A stretch of 64,000 bases of DNA from Artemisia argyi. Taxonomy: Eukaryota; Streptophyta; Magnoliopsida; Asterales; Asteraceae. The stretch spans positions 15,109,465 through 15,173,464 of the forward strand of contig CM060692.1 of assembly GCA_030686995.1 (NCBI GenBank), written 5' to 3'. Each line of letters starts with the position of its first letter. Within the stretch, counting starts at the first letter, position 1. Positions 20,501-31,278 of this stretch are shown in pieces. Made by a program: the position numbers and the translations under genes. The notes under the pieces are model-generated. The model was given only the letters and a program-made list of their open reading frames with translations, ran no database searches and was not told the origin of the DNA.

Positions 20501-21114
20501 GAGAAAACTTAAGCTACCAACTAGGTAGTCTACCCACTAAGAATAAAAACATAACTAAAACACAATTAATGCTTTGTTGGAGGAAAGAGGAGAATATTGT
20601 TTCTTCTCTCCCAATGACTCATTGCCACCTCATCCGGGTAAACTACCCAGTGGGTAGGTGTATCCATGCCCTTGAAATTCTGGTAAGGAACGTGTGTCAA
20701 TTACGATGCTTCTAAAGAGTATTACACGAAGTATATCACTATATCAATAACAAGCTAGCTTTAAATCTGATTTAGGGGTTTGAATACATTTAAACTACAT
20801 TTGGGTGAATTTGGACAAGTTTGACCCCTTAATGATCAGTTACTTATGCAACCCAGTTTGACATCTTAGAAAAGATACATAACCCGAATAAACCAAGTTA
20901 TAGTAAGTGGATCAAAATTGGCACATATGTATGTGAAACCATAACAATATCTCTTCCAAAATATAAATTACGGATAGCACAAATGAGCAAAAAGAAAAAC
21001 TTCACCAGTTAAATATATGCGCGGTCTCTATATATCTTTAAAATGTATGGCATTATGTATTTAAATCTTTTAATCTCCATACCTTTGCTTGTTTGCTCCA
21101 AAAGTCGTCTATTC
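20500..21114. other. Spacer below the frameshifted F-box gene
   Basis: No gene is seen. Several parts match 24,140-24,630 below the intact F-box gene, for example the segments with AGTATTACACGAAGTATAT and TAACAAGCTAGC, as expected for a tandem duplication. Confidence 0.55.
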
Positions 21115-22274
21115 TCAATGATTGAGTAAAAGTAGCGTTTCCGTGTAGGAACATGCAAAGTGTATATCATATTTCCCAGGAATCCCAATATTATTGATGC
21201 CTTTTGTGTTGCGTTCATAAACTGAAAGTGAATCGGCTTCGGGAGGATATTTCTTTGTTACAATTATAGGTTTGCCACTCTTACTAAATCCGATTTCCTG
21301 TCTTATCCATGATCTATCTGGTGAGTAGTCAATGGTGAATAGTTTTGAAAACAATTTTGGATCACCATTCTCCGTCATCCATACACCATAAACTTGTTTC
21401 TCAGCCGTTGTCTTCCATTCAAGCACCACAAGACTCTTTTTAGCTTAGATATTTTTAAACCAATTAATTCATCATAGTTTGATAAACTACCGGGGAGATA
21501 TATTTCTGCAAACTTGGTACTTTTCAAATCAAATGACATAATCATATTATTCCACCTAAATCTACCATCTGGGTAAAACCTAGCAACAACATCCCAATAG
21601 ATAAACCCATCTATATCTATGTGATTATCTGAGAACAAAATTGATTTACGAGGGAGATTGGTAGACAGACTTCTCCAAACCCCTGAGCTTAGTGTAAATA
21701 CCTCAACTTGCCACGGGATGCTACTTTTACTCTGAATATCGCGGTAATTTATAATTTTTACAAGCTTAGGGTCACAAGTTTGAGGAAAAACCCCAAAACC
21801 AACAATAGTTTCATAGGGATGTGTATCCAATACATTAGGCACAACAACATCAACCGATTTTCTAATAGTTGGATTCCATATAACAGCGCTAGCAGTGTTT
21901 GTTCCAAAATTATCCGAGTAATAACTACGAAAGCAGAACAAGCCTTGAGAGCTACTGACTAGTGTTCTATTTTTAACATACACAGGAACAACGAGGGAAA
22001 GCTCGCGTTCGGAGTAAGTATCATCATCTACTATGGAAACGTATTTTTTATTATAATTGTCATCCTTGTAACTTACTAGCAAACGATGAGTTTGTTGGTA
22101 ACCAACGATAAACTTAGAGCTATGGATGAAAGACTTCCATGGTCTTGATACCGATCTGAAGCGAATCAGTGATTTGACCGGTAGCCTTTTTATGATTTCC
22201 TCTTGGATTTCGAAAGGTATGTTGTAGTCTGCCATAGTCTTTGTTTTCGTATGCTTATGGTTGTAGTCTGCCAT
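21115..22274 (-). pseudogene. F-box/FBA protein gene with one frameshift
   Basis: Frame 22274-21375 encodes an F-box (PFEIQEEIIKRLPVKSLIRF, RPWKSFI) followed by FBA-type kelch-related motifs (VIWNPTIRKS, VGFGVFPQTCDPKLVKI, VEVFTLSSGVWRSL). Near 21,430-21,445 the frame shifts, and the rest continues at 21429-21115 to the same ending as the neighbour (CSYTETLLLLNH). F-box proteins link substrates to SCF ubiquitin ligases; the FBA part would bind the substrate. A 39-bp duplication at the start makes MADYN appear twice. The second Met, at about 22235, matches the neighbour's start and is the likely original one. One base of net change separates it from an intact gene, so a sequencing error is possible. 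Confidence 0.8.
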
Positions 22275-22299
22275 AGTCTTTGTTTACGTATGCTTAATT
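22222..22299 (-). repeat. 39-bp duplication across the F-box start codon
   Basis: TTGTAGTCTGCCATAGTCTT with its following bases occurs at 22222-22260 and again at 22261-22299. It adds an upstream in-frame ATG and 13 codons to the frameshifted F-box gene. Confidence 0.8.
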
Positions 22300-22317
22300 A
22301 TGGTTTGAATTGTTAAG

Positions 22318-22328
22318 GTATTTTTATA
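22318..22328 (-). promoter_or_regulatory. TATA box of the frameshifted F-box gene
   Basis: On the minus strand CTATAAAAATA lies about 45 bases before the outer ATG. The same box stands before the duplicate gene at 25804-25814. Confidence 0.6.
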
Positions 22329-22407
22329 GTAGGAAATTTAGGTCTTCTTTTCTGCATTATGGATTTTTTGGGCCGTTGGGCTTTGTATCGAGGATACTAA
22401 AAAGTAA

Positions 22408-22754
22408 GAGGTAATTCTTTATTTGACTTAGTCGCCCAAAGTCTAACCTTTTTTAGAACAAAAAAATATGACTTCTCAAAATACCCCATAAGACTTAGGT
22501 GACTTGGGCGACTTGTCTTACTTCTTTTAAATGTTTACAAGTGTCTCATACAAGTGCAAAAATGATGACAAGTGTCTCCAGGCGATCGACTTGGGCGACT
22601 TGTACTTGGTATGAGACACTTGTCGACATTTAAAGGGGTGGGGGATAAGTCGCCTAAGTCGCTCAAGTCTCATGGGGCATTTTGAGAAGTCACATTTTTT
22701 TGGTCTAAAAAGGGTATAGACTTTGGGCGACCAGGGCATATAGAGAATTACCTC
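22408..22754. mobile_element. Mutator-like MITE with long inverted repeats
   Basis: The 347-bp element starts GAGGTAATTCT and ends with its reverse complement. The inverted repeats extend over more than 100 bases on each side, sharing CGCCCAAAGTCTA and AAAAAATRTGACTTCTCAAA. A perfect 9-bp duplication AAAAAGTAA flanks it (22399-22407 and 22755-22763), which is the hallmark of Mutator-type transposition. It lies in the upstream region of the frameshifted F-box gene. A transcript through it would fold into one long hairpin. The frame at 22527-22739 is a by-product. Confidence 0.85.
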
Positions 22755-22763
22755 AAAAAGTAA

Positions 22764-23177
22764 TTATTCTTAATTTTTTTTATTTTTTTTAATTTTTTTT
22801 TGTGATAATATTGATCGACTTGCGATATTTCACATCATATAGTTGACGACTGAGGTTTGCCACAAACATATTAAATTAAGTTAAGAATTTAGACCATTGA
22901 TTATTTTGGTAAAAATAGCTTATTCATGAGAATGTGTACGGGCTCTAAATATCGTGCTGAAGTGCAAGTTATTGAGATGTTGAAACAAATAAACAAGACA
23001 TAGACCTTAATTTTTTAAATAGCATTTCTCCTTAAGATTTTGCTAGTATATATTTTTGAAAATAATTTTTTAAATAGAGACGAAGGGACGAGAGTAATCG
23101 TTTAGGTTTAGGTATTACGTGTTGTTCTTTTTCTTCCCGGTCGACATTCATAATCGTTTAGGTATTATGTGTTTGTT
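22764..23177. other. Upstream part of the duplicated F-box block
   Basis: No gene is seen. The segment at about 23,060-23,165 (AATAGAGACGA, TTTTTCTTCCCG, ATTCATAATCG) matches 25,878-25,990 upstream of the second F-box gene, which fixes the right extent of the first duplicate. Confidence 0.6.
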
Positions 23178-23510
23178 GTGTTTGTTTAAATATACATGTG
23201 AGCTTATTAACTTATTTGATTCCGGCTTATATTTAATACCCCTCAATTCTCTGGCTTAGTGTATGAATTCTGGGCTTATATAAATTTATAATAAACTTAT
23301 ATAAGCTCGTAAGTGCCAAAATAAACCTAAAAATTGGAGCTTATGAAACATAAAGAGATATCAAATAAGCTCATAAGCCCAAATATAAGATTAAACAAAA
23401 TACTCCCTTATATAAGATTATGATATATTAAATTTATATAAGTGCATAAGTCCCAATATAAGTCAATAAAATTGAGCTCGTAATCCCATAAATAAGCTTA
23501 AACAAACACC
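23178..23510. mobile_element. MITE-like inverted repeat with GTGTTTGTTTAA ends
   Basis: GTGTTTGTTTAA at 23178-23189 is mirrored by TTAAACAAACACC at 23498-23510. The interior is rich in AAGCTTATAAGCC-like words on both strands, as in many plant hAT-type MITEs. No certain target duplication was found. It sits between the two F-box duplicates. Confidence 0.45.
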
Positions 23511-23925
23511 CCGTGAACTAGTGCACGAAAGGTGTTCGATGAAAAGCTTAGAAGAAAATCACAATGGGGTGATTTGGAAGGTTCAAACACATTTGAAAAG
23601 AGTATGTGGCCAACCACATGTGCATGTGGTTCAAACACCACTCAATAGCCTTTGACTGTGAGACCACATTTTAGTAAATTAGGTGAGTCGGGTCGGGTTT
23701 GTGTAGATGATTTTGGGTCTAGATGAGTGTGGGTCTAAATGTGTTATAAAAACATGTCTAAATGGGTTTATGTCAAGATTGGTTGGGTCCGGGTCTTGAT
23801 CCGGTCAACAATTTTTATTTTATTTTTATATTTTTTGAGTAAAAGATGAAAAAAATGAAAAGAATGTATTTGACTACAATACAAGAAAAGAAAGTATTTA
23901 CTTTTTCCAATCCTTTAAACCCCAT
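23511..23925. other. Intergenic stretch between duplicates
   Basis: No gene is recognised. A repetitive GGGTCTAGATGAGTGTGGGT-type segment lies at about 23,690-23,800. Confidence 0.4.
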
Positions 23926-23929
23926 ACAG

Positions 23930-24140
23930 TGATAGATAGTTACCTGATCCCATGTACGTCATACTGATTGATTTACAAGACACATTGACAACTACACTTC
24001 TCCAAGCCCCTCAGCCAGATGAAAGATAGCGACTTACATGTAATTTAAAAGTAATCTTGATACACATAGTGTTTCGAAAAACTACGAAACCAACAGCAGT
24101 AGTTTGATAACTTGTCCAAACATGAATTTTTGATACGCTT
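23930..24140 (-). pseudogene. Second F-box/FBA gene relic
   Basis: This is the counterpart of the relic at 20,000-20,500. It holds ACTTCTCCAAGCCCCTCAG, GACTTACATGTAATTTA and CATAGTGTTTCG in the same order on the plus strand. It is a decayed FBA segment read on the minus strand, with no usable frame. Confidence 0.5.
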
Positions 24141-24632
24141 TGGCACATTCAACAAAATTTACTTTTAGTCCAAAATCTTGAAATTCTGGTAAGGAATGTG
24201 TGTAGGTTTAACTATGCTTAAAAATAGTAGTATTATACGAAGTATATAAATAACAAGCTAGCCTTAAAAGAAGATTTACGGGTTTGCATACATTTAAAGT
24301 ACACTTGGGTGACTTTTGACGAGCTTGAATCCTCTACGATTACTTACTTTATTTCACCCGGTCTGATTCTTAGAGACAATACATCACCCGAATCAACCAA
24401 GTTAGCACTAATGAGAAAAATAAAAACTTCAACTCATCAGTCAAATGTGTGGTATCTATCAAACTTTAAAAAAATCGATGACCAATTCAGAGTTTAATCT
24501 AGTAAACAAAGATCAAACAAATAATGAAAAACCAGACATACTAATTTAAAGTGTATTTAAACCTTTAACATTCATTACTTGCACTTCAATCTCTCCATAC
24601 CTTTGCTTGTTTGCTTCAAAAGTCGTCTATCC
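24141..24632. other. 3' flank of the intact F-box gene
   Basis: No gene is seen; the frame at 24309-24497 has no recognisable domain. The sequence near 24,580-24,632 is the 3' UTR of the F-box gene and resembles 21,070-21,114 of its duplicate. Confidence 0.45.
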
Positions 24633-25760
24633 TCAATGATTGAGTAAAAGTAGCGTTTCCGTGTAGGAACATGCATAGCATGTACTATATTTCCCAAGAA
24701 TCCTAATATCATTGATGCCTTTTGTGTTGGGTTCATAAACTGAAAGTGAATTAGGTTTGGAACGATATTTCTTCATTACAATTATAGGTTTGCCACTCTT
24801 ACTAAATCCGAGTGCTTTAATGTATGATCCATCTGGTGAGTCAATGGTGTATAGTTTTGTAAACGATTTTGGATTACCATTCTCCATCATCCATACACCA
24901 TAAACTCGTTTCTCAGGCGTTAACTTTATTTCATATTCAAGCACAACAAGAGACTCCCTTAGCTTAGATAATAAAAGCCTAATTTCATTATGGTTTGTTA
25001 AATTACCGGGAAGATATATTTCTGTAAACTCGTTACCTGTCACATCAAATGACATAATCATACTGTTCCACGGTGATCCATCGTCTAGATTAAACCTATC
25101 AAGAACTCTCCAATAAATAAACCCATCTATATCTACATGATATTTATCTTGGAACCAAATTGATTTGCGTGGGAGATTGGTAGATAGACTTGTCCAAACC
25201 CCCGAGCTTAGCGCAAATACCTCAACTTGCCATGGGATACTACTTTTACTTTGGCTTACGTGGTCAGAACAAATACTTATAATTTTAACAAGTTTAGGGT
25301 CACAAGTTCGAGGACAAACCCCAAAACCAACAAAAGTTCTATATGGCAACCTATCCAGCACATTAGGCACAACAATATCAACCGATTTTCTAATAGTTGG
25401 ATTCCATATAACAACAGTTTCTCTTCCAGAATTATAATGGTTGTAATAATCACGAAAGCAGAACAAGCTTTGAGAGCTACAGACTAGTTTTTTATATTTA
25501 GCAGACACGGGAACAACAAGGGAAAGTTCGCGTTGGGGGTAAGTATCATCATCTACTATCGAAACATATTTTTCATTATAATTGTCATCATTGTACCTTA
25601 CAAGAAAACGCTGAGTTTGTTGGTAACCAGCCATAATCTTAGAGCTATGGATGAAAGACTTCCATGGTCTTGATACCGAACTGAAGCGAAGCAGTGATTT
25701 GATCGGAAGCCTTTTCATGATTTCCTCTTGGATGTCGAAAGGTATGTTGTAGTCTGCCAT
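24633..25760 (-). CDS. F-box protein with FBA (F-box associated) domain
   Basis: This intact single-exon frame has 375 residues, a normal size for plant F-box/FBA proteins. The F-box covers residues about 3-45 (PFDIQEEIMKRLPIKSLLRF, SRPWKSFIHSSK). The FBA region covers about 95-330, with VIWNPTIRKSVDIVV, GFGVCPRTCDPKLVKII, VEVFALSSGVWTSLSTN, IDGFIYW and VYGVWMMENG. The F-box should bind a Skp1-like adaptor in an SCF ubiquitin ligase, and the FBA part would choose the target, which is unknown. A TATA box lies about 45 bases upstream. It is the tandem duplicate of the broken gene at 21115-22274, so it may have kept the job of the pair. The start agrees between both copies. Confidence 0.9.
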   Translation of the reverse strand: MADYNIPFDIQEEIMKRLPIKSLLRFSSVSRPWKSFIHSSKIMAGYQQTQRFLVRYNDDNYNEKYVSIVDDDTYPQRELSLVVPVSAKYKKLVCSSQSLFCFRDYYNHYNSGRETVVIWNPTIRKSVDIVVPNVLDRLPYRTFVGFGVCPRTCDPKLVKIISICSDHVSQSKSSIPWQVEVFALSSGVWTSLSTNLPRKSIWFQDKYHVDIDGFIYWRVLDRFNLDDGSPWNSMIMSFDVTGNEFTEIYLPGNLTNHNEIRLLLSKLRESLVVLEYEIKLTPEKRVYGVWMMENGNPKSFTKLYTIDSPDGSYIKALGFSKSGKPIIVMKKYRSKPNSLSVYEPNTKGINDIRILGKYSTCYACSYTETLLLLNH

Positions 25761-25803
25761 TGTTTTGTTTTCGTATGCTTATGGTTTTGATCGAACTGTT
25801 AAG

Positions 25804-25814
25804 GTATTTTTATA
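25804..25814 (-). promoter_or_regulatory. TATA box of the intact F-box gene
   Basis: On the minus strand CTATAAAAATA lies about 45 bases before the ATG at 25760. The flanking bases are shared with the duplicate promoter at 22318-22328. Confidence 0.65.
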
Positions 25815-26284
25815 GTAGGAAATTTAGGTCATGTTTTCTGCATTATGGAATTTTGGGCCGATTGGGCTTTATTATTAATAGAGACGACGGGAGGAGGTTT
25901 ATGTACGTCATTCTTTTTCTTAATATACGGATAAATAAAGTGATCGTTTGGTATTACATGTTGTTATTTTTCTTCCCGTCGATATTCATAAACTGTGCGT
26001 GTATTACATGCAGTATTTGATTTGTCGAAAGAGTACCTTGGGGACCAAGTCGCAGGTTCTGGTATTATTCATAAACTATTTTGGTTTGGTTTTTTGTTAA
26101 CATGGTTGTATGTGGTAATGTGATTTACAATTTAGAAGATTAGTTATTGTTATTATTCTGTAACTTAGTAATTAAGAATCGTATGTAGTTGTGAAGCACA
26201 GGTGAGCCTTGAGCTTAGTAAATTGATTCTCTGATTGCCAGGTTTATAAATTGAATTGAAGCCCTGCAAGTGTTGTTATTGGAG
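25815..26284. other. Divergent upstream region, F-box gene / GluRS pseudogene
   Basis: The 525 bases between the two divergent start codons hold the F-box promoter (duplicated block up to about 25,990) and the former 5' region of the GluRS gene. No other gene is seen. Confidence 0.5.
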
Positions 26285-27026
26285 ATGGATTTGAAGCTAC
26301 TAATTGCATCAGACGAGACACCTCCTTTGTCCGTCCTTGCTGTCGCTAGTCTTGCTGATGTTTACCTTACTGTCAACCCGAGTCTCACGTCTGAGTCTCA
26401 ACCCATTCTTGTCCTAAACGAGGGGTATAACTCAACTTTCTTATTTTGTCTAGAAGAAACACGACAGTGCAAATAAACTAATAATGACTATTACTCTGTA
26501 TTGACTCGATTGTTTTCTTTTAGGAAAGAGTTACGTGCCACCAATGAAATTTTAAGGTACCTTGGTCGTACAGCAACAAAAATTCCTAGCTTGTACGAGC
26601 GGGATGATACTGAAACTTCTCATGTGAATCTCGTTTTTTGTTTTAATTCCCATAATTACGTGAGAGTTCTGTTTATGTTTTTAAGGTTCATAAATGTTTT
26701 TGTATCGGTTGTGTTGTGCTTGTTGTAGATTGAGTACTGGCTCGAGTATGCTCTTACTTTTTCTTCTGCTTCTAAATATGAGGGGGCCTGCAAGCATGTT
26801 GATGAATATCTGCTGCAGCGCACTTTCCTCGTTGGCCATAGTTTGTCAATTGCAGATATCACTATCTGGTCGTATCTTGCAGGTAAATCTTAATCCCCGT
26901 GCCCTTATGCTTACTTTTTCTCTAGAGGCCCAAGATATGTAGGTTATGTAGGTGGTTGAGTTAGGCAATATCGAGCGGGTTAGGGAAAACCCGAAACAGT
27001 TTTTGTTCATAAGTTTTGATGCTTTT

Positions 27027-27196
27027 CATAGATACTAACTAGTGTGTTAAGTATATGATTACATTTTTCATTTCAATAAAAAAATAAGTTTTCTGAATAA
27101 AATGGTCCAGGAGGTTACACTTTTGGTGCCTTCTCGACTGGCTAGACACTTTTGATCATAGATACTAACTAGTGTGTTAAGTATATGATTACATTA
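27027..27196. repeat. 40-bp direct repeat in GluRS intron 3
   Basis: A 40-bp sequence containing ATACTAACTAGTGTGTTAAG occurs at 27027-27066 and 27157-27196. It lies in the third intron and is probably a small local duplication. Confidence 0.75.
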
Positions 27197-27660
27197 AGTG
27201 GGTCGAATTTGCCATCTATAGTTATTTGACTATTTTTTTGGCTAGTACCATAAATGCTAAAATTGTCGCTGTCTGCAGTTGGTAAGAGATGGCAAAGCTT
27301 AATGAAGTCAAAGAAGTACCCAAGTGTAACTCGTTGGTATAACATGATATCATCAGAGTTTGCTACTGTCTTGAATGCCTTAACATCAGCATAAACAAAG
27401 AAAAAGGACTCAGGAAAGCCCTTACCATTAAAGCTAAAAGAAAATGGTCAAAATAATGGTCAACAAGGACCTAACGAAGTTGTGAGTGCCAGTAACCGAC
27501 ACGAAGTGGATCTGCCTTATGCCGAGATGGGAATGGTAGTCGTAAGATTCGCACCCGAACCATCCGGTTATCTTCATATCGGGCATGCAAAGGCTGCTTT
27601 ACTGAACGAATACTTTGCTCAAAAATACAACGGGAAAGTAATCATCCGTTTTGATGATAC

Positions 27661-28456
27661 TGTTAGTTTTAACGGATAAAAATTAATGAATATGTCCGGA
27701 CTCGAACTCGAGACTTCGGGATTGCACACTTTACGTATGAGTTTCAATTAATTAATAATTATTGTTTTAGTGACGAATAATTATTAAATTCACAAAATGA
27801 TCGTTGGAGGAAAGATGAAGGACTGAACTTAAAATAGAGTTCAAGAAAAACATGAAATGGGCTTGTAAAACCCATGTTTGGCCAAACCCAACCCATTAGG
27901 GTGTAGGGTTTGTGTCTTGTGCTCCAAGATGTTGATTAGTATATCAACAAACCTCTTTGTTCATTCTAATCATCCCTTGGTTCACTTGCAAACAAAATCT
28001 CCTTCTCTTTCTCCTCTTGAGTTAGAAATCGAACTACACCCTTATAAGGTTCCTACTATATTTCTAAGCTCAAAATCATTCTTGTTTAGTTGATCAACTA
28101 CACCCTTCTAGGGTTCCTACGCGATCTTCTAAACATTGTGTTTGGATTGCTTGTGAATTAAGAACCTAGCTTTTCTTATTGAAACGCTACTAATACGTGT
28201 GTTCAAGAACGAAGTGTTGGCATACTTTTGCTAACAAGGTGATTTGCCCTATTCGACTAACCCTAGTCGATCCACCATTAAACCCAATTGGGTTTATAGT
28301 TCTTGTTCCATTGGTTTCTTGTTCTTGCTAGAAATCACAAAGAGGTACGCATCCATTTATATTCGGTTAATTTATTATTTGTATTTGATATATTCCGCTG
28401 CGTACTCTTTAATGTTTATGTGTTTATACTATTGTTATGATTCACATATTCCAACA
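27661..28456 (+). repeat. LARD2 5' LTR
   Basis: This 796-bp LTR starts TGTTAGTTTTAACGG and ends ATTCCAACA. The frame at 28244-28486 recurs in the other LTR and is not a gene. Confidence 0.9.
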
Positions 28457-28472
28457 GTGGCATCAAGAGACG
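28457..28472 (+). other. LARD2 primer binding site
   Basis: GTGGCATCAAGAGACG directly follows the LTR and resembles the initiator-Met tRNA primer site with a few changes. Confidence 0.6.
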
Positions 28473-29579
28473 TTAATACATTTTAATGAATTACCGAAAC
28501 ACATAAAAATTGAATCGTTTGATTAAATACATGCTTGGTGTTCTTATGTTTTTATATTTTTCATAAACCCTAGATTTTTTTTTCGAAATTTATTTATTTT
28601 TTTATAAATGTCGAATTTTTTTATTTAAAAAAGGAAATTAGGGTTTGATGAATTATGTGATAAAAACTTGTAGAAACCCTAGGTTGCATGTAATTTATGT
28701 GTATATAAATGGATATTGGTGATATGCCGTTTGGTTGCGTTCCTTGATTGACATGATTATTTGTTATAATATGTGCAATATGGGCATCCATGACAAACCA
28801 TGCATGTGTTGTTTTGGTTTAAAATTTCATGCTTATTATGCGATTCTATTATAATTGATAAATTGTTTAGTAAATATTATGAATAAAGATTACTAAAATT
28901 TGATTAATTATAAGATTAGGGAAGACCCTATTAATCGTGTATTAAATCAATTGTGTGTTTTAAATTGATTTTTATTTGCATGTCCATTATTGTTGTCGTT
29001 TGTTTATTTTATTTAATTACTTTTGTTTTATATGTTTTGTGACATGATAGTAACAAAAGGGTAATTTCAAAAATAAAATATTAAACGGACTTAATAATGG
29101 TGAAATCCTGTTTTGAGCTTATATGTAAATCTTGAACTTTTGGTTGATTGATCGCGACTGTATTAAACTATTTTGACAAACTATAAAGTGGGTATAAGGA
29201 TGGCTTAGCATTAAATTGCGGCCTTAGTGAGCCTCCATTCTGGCTTGCCGCTCGCCTGTGAGTCAAATTTAGTTTTACCTAACATCCATGATAACTACGA
29301 AGCACTTAAGGCAAAGTTGTAAGTTTCTCAACGCCTCAATCAAAACTTTGGAGATTTAAGCTCGTAAAGAAACTAATGAGTAAAGGTTTTTTTACATGAA
29401 ACATATGCTACAAGATGAATGCATGACATCTTTGTACATATATTTTGATTACACACATTAAATTTACTACCCTTAAATTTAAGTTATATGCCATCCAATG
29501 AAACGGAAACACCTAAAATTGGGTCTATGTCAGGGCGTAACCTGGCTAGATTGCAATGGAAGGGCAAATTACATGATTT

Positions 29580-29607
29580 CATCACTAGCAGATCAACTGG
29601 TGTGGTG
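29580..29607 (+). ncRNA. LARD hairpin motif, copy 1 (LARD2)
   Basis: Stem strands CATCAC and GTGGTG pair completely with one U-G wobble. The centre TAGCAGATCAACTG is unchanged and is followed by GT. A flanking repeat of about 120 bp, with GGCTAGATTGCAATGG, is shared with copy 3. Confidence 0.6.
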
Positions 29608-29809
29608 GAATTATGTAAGTTTGTTGTTTCTTAAATTGGTTAACTTAATTGAGTTGATAGTGGGACTGATCACTCAAGGCATAAGAAGATGGGGATAAAA
29701 CATGTTTACATTGCAACTGCGGTTGGCAAATATGTAAATCCCATCGATTCTAGGAATTGCAATTGAATATTGGCAATTGAGGTTCGACTCGTACCTTATT
29801 GAATACCGT

Positions 29810-29837
29810 CATCACTAGCAGATCAACTGATGTGATG
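29810..29837 (+). ncRNA. LARD hairpin motif, copy 2 (LARD2)
   Basis: Stem strands CATCAC and GTGATG show a U-A to C-G double change relative to CATTAC/GTAATG, keeping full pairing around the invariant centre. Confidence 0.6.
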
Positions 29838-31250
29838 AACCTATGTCAATTTGGATCCTAGTTTTTTAGTGAAAATTAAATGGTTATATGATTATGAACC
29901 ATGGGTATTTAATTTTCTTGAAAATTTAATTATCGAAAATACTAAAATTGAATTTTGTAATTCTTTTTAACGTATTAATGCAACATTAAAGCCGTAAACG
30001 TGGTTTGGTCTTAAATTGGTAAATTGATCTAATTCTGCTTTCAAACATAATGTTTGATTGAGAAAAATTTACCGAAATAAAAAGAAAGTCTATTTTCCAT
30101 GAGAGAAGAATAAGACTCAATCCTATTCCTTTTCATGATTGAGAAAGGTATGATAGGAACATAAGAATAAGACTCAATCCTAAGTCTATTTTCCATGAGA
30201 GAAGAATAAGACTCAATCCTATTCCTTTTCATGATTGAGAAAGGTATGACAGGAACATTAGAATTGTCTACATTCTAATATATAACTCATAGCAATCTTT
30301 AATATTTAAGGATATAGCACATCTTATTTTCCATAGAAATTTCATTACTCTTATTTGGTGAATGAATTCTTCTATAACAAACAAGGCATTTGGTTAGATG
30401 GAAAATATGAGTTATTAGAAGCTAGATAGATTACCGCAAAATTGGTAAAAGGCAAAGCTAGTATTTTATCTAGTTGTTGTGCTTTAAAGGTGCTACATAC
30501 CATTATGGGGATGGTAGGCCTATTAAGGAAGAAGCTGCATGCTCAAATTCTTCAAGTTAATATCATTGATGGATAATCCATCATAAACATAGTAGAATAC
30601 ACATTTTAGAACCTGAGTAATTATTACGTATGGGTTTTTCTAAATGTGTAGGAAAGTAAAAACAAGCAAATTGTTTTCACTGGTTATAAAACACGTACAA
30701 TGTTGTCAAATCCAGTTGGAGCTTTGTGTTGTTTACTGAATATAGAGTTATTGTTATGTTCTCTAATTCAGTGGGAGCTACAAGACTTAATTTCTGTGTA
30801 GTAGTCGAAATTATCTTCAAGATAATTACTTTCAAATTGTAGACACTCATGTTCTTAGGATAGCCATATGCGTTTCCTGATAAGACAAAGTAGTCCTACA
30901 TCTACTTATGACACAAATCATATTGAATCACATAAACAAACTTATGTTGTGTTGTTTATATACTACATGATATTGTTCAATGCACAAGTGGGAGAATTGT
31001 TTATTGTGTGCAAAGGAACAATACATAGAAATATGATGATAGGATTCTCTTAATTGCAAGGTAAGAGATCAATGTTCTAATAGGACTTATACATTTAATG
31101 TGTAAGATTATCTTATGTAGAACATGTGTCATGATTATAAGACTACTTTTATGTCTTATGATATTCAAATTAAAAGAAACACTTGAATTTACAATTTACG
31201 TCAGGGTGTAACCTGCCTAGATTGCAATAGAAAGGTAAACTACATGATTT

Positions 31251-31278
31251 CATTACTAGCAGATCAACTGATGTAATG
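31251..31278 (+). ncRNA. LARD hairpin motif, copy 3 (LARD2)
   Basis: Stem strands CATTAC and GTAATG pair fully around TAGCAGATCAACTG plus AT. It lies 1441 bases after copy 2. Confidence 0.6.

Noticed and set aside
22527..22739. 70-codon frame on the minus strand
   Set aside because: It lies wholly inside the inverted repeats of the Mutator-like MITE.
28244..28486. Frame starting MPYSTNPSRS, present again at 35167
   Set aside because: It lies in both LARD2 LTRs. The longer version at 35167 only reads through into the GluRS exon by chance.
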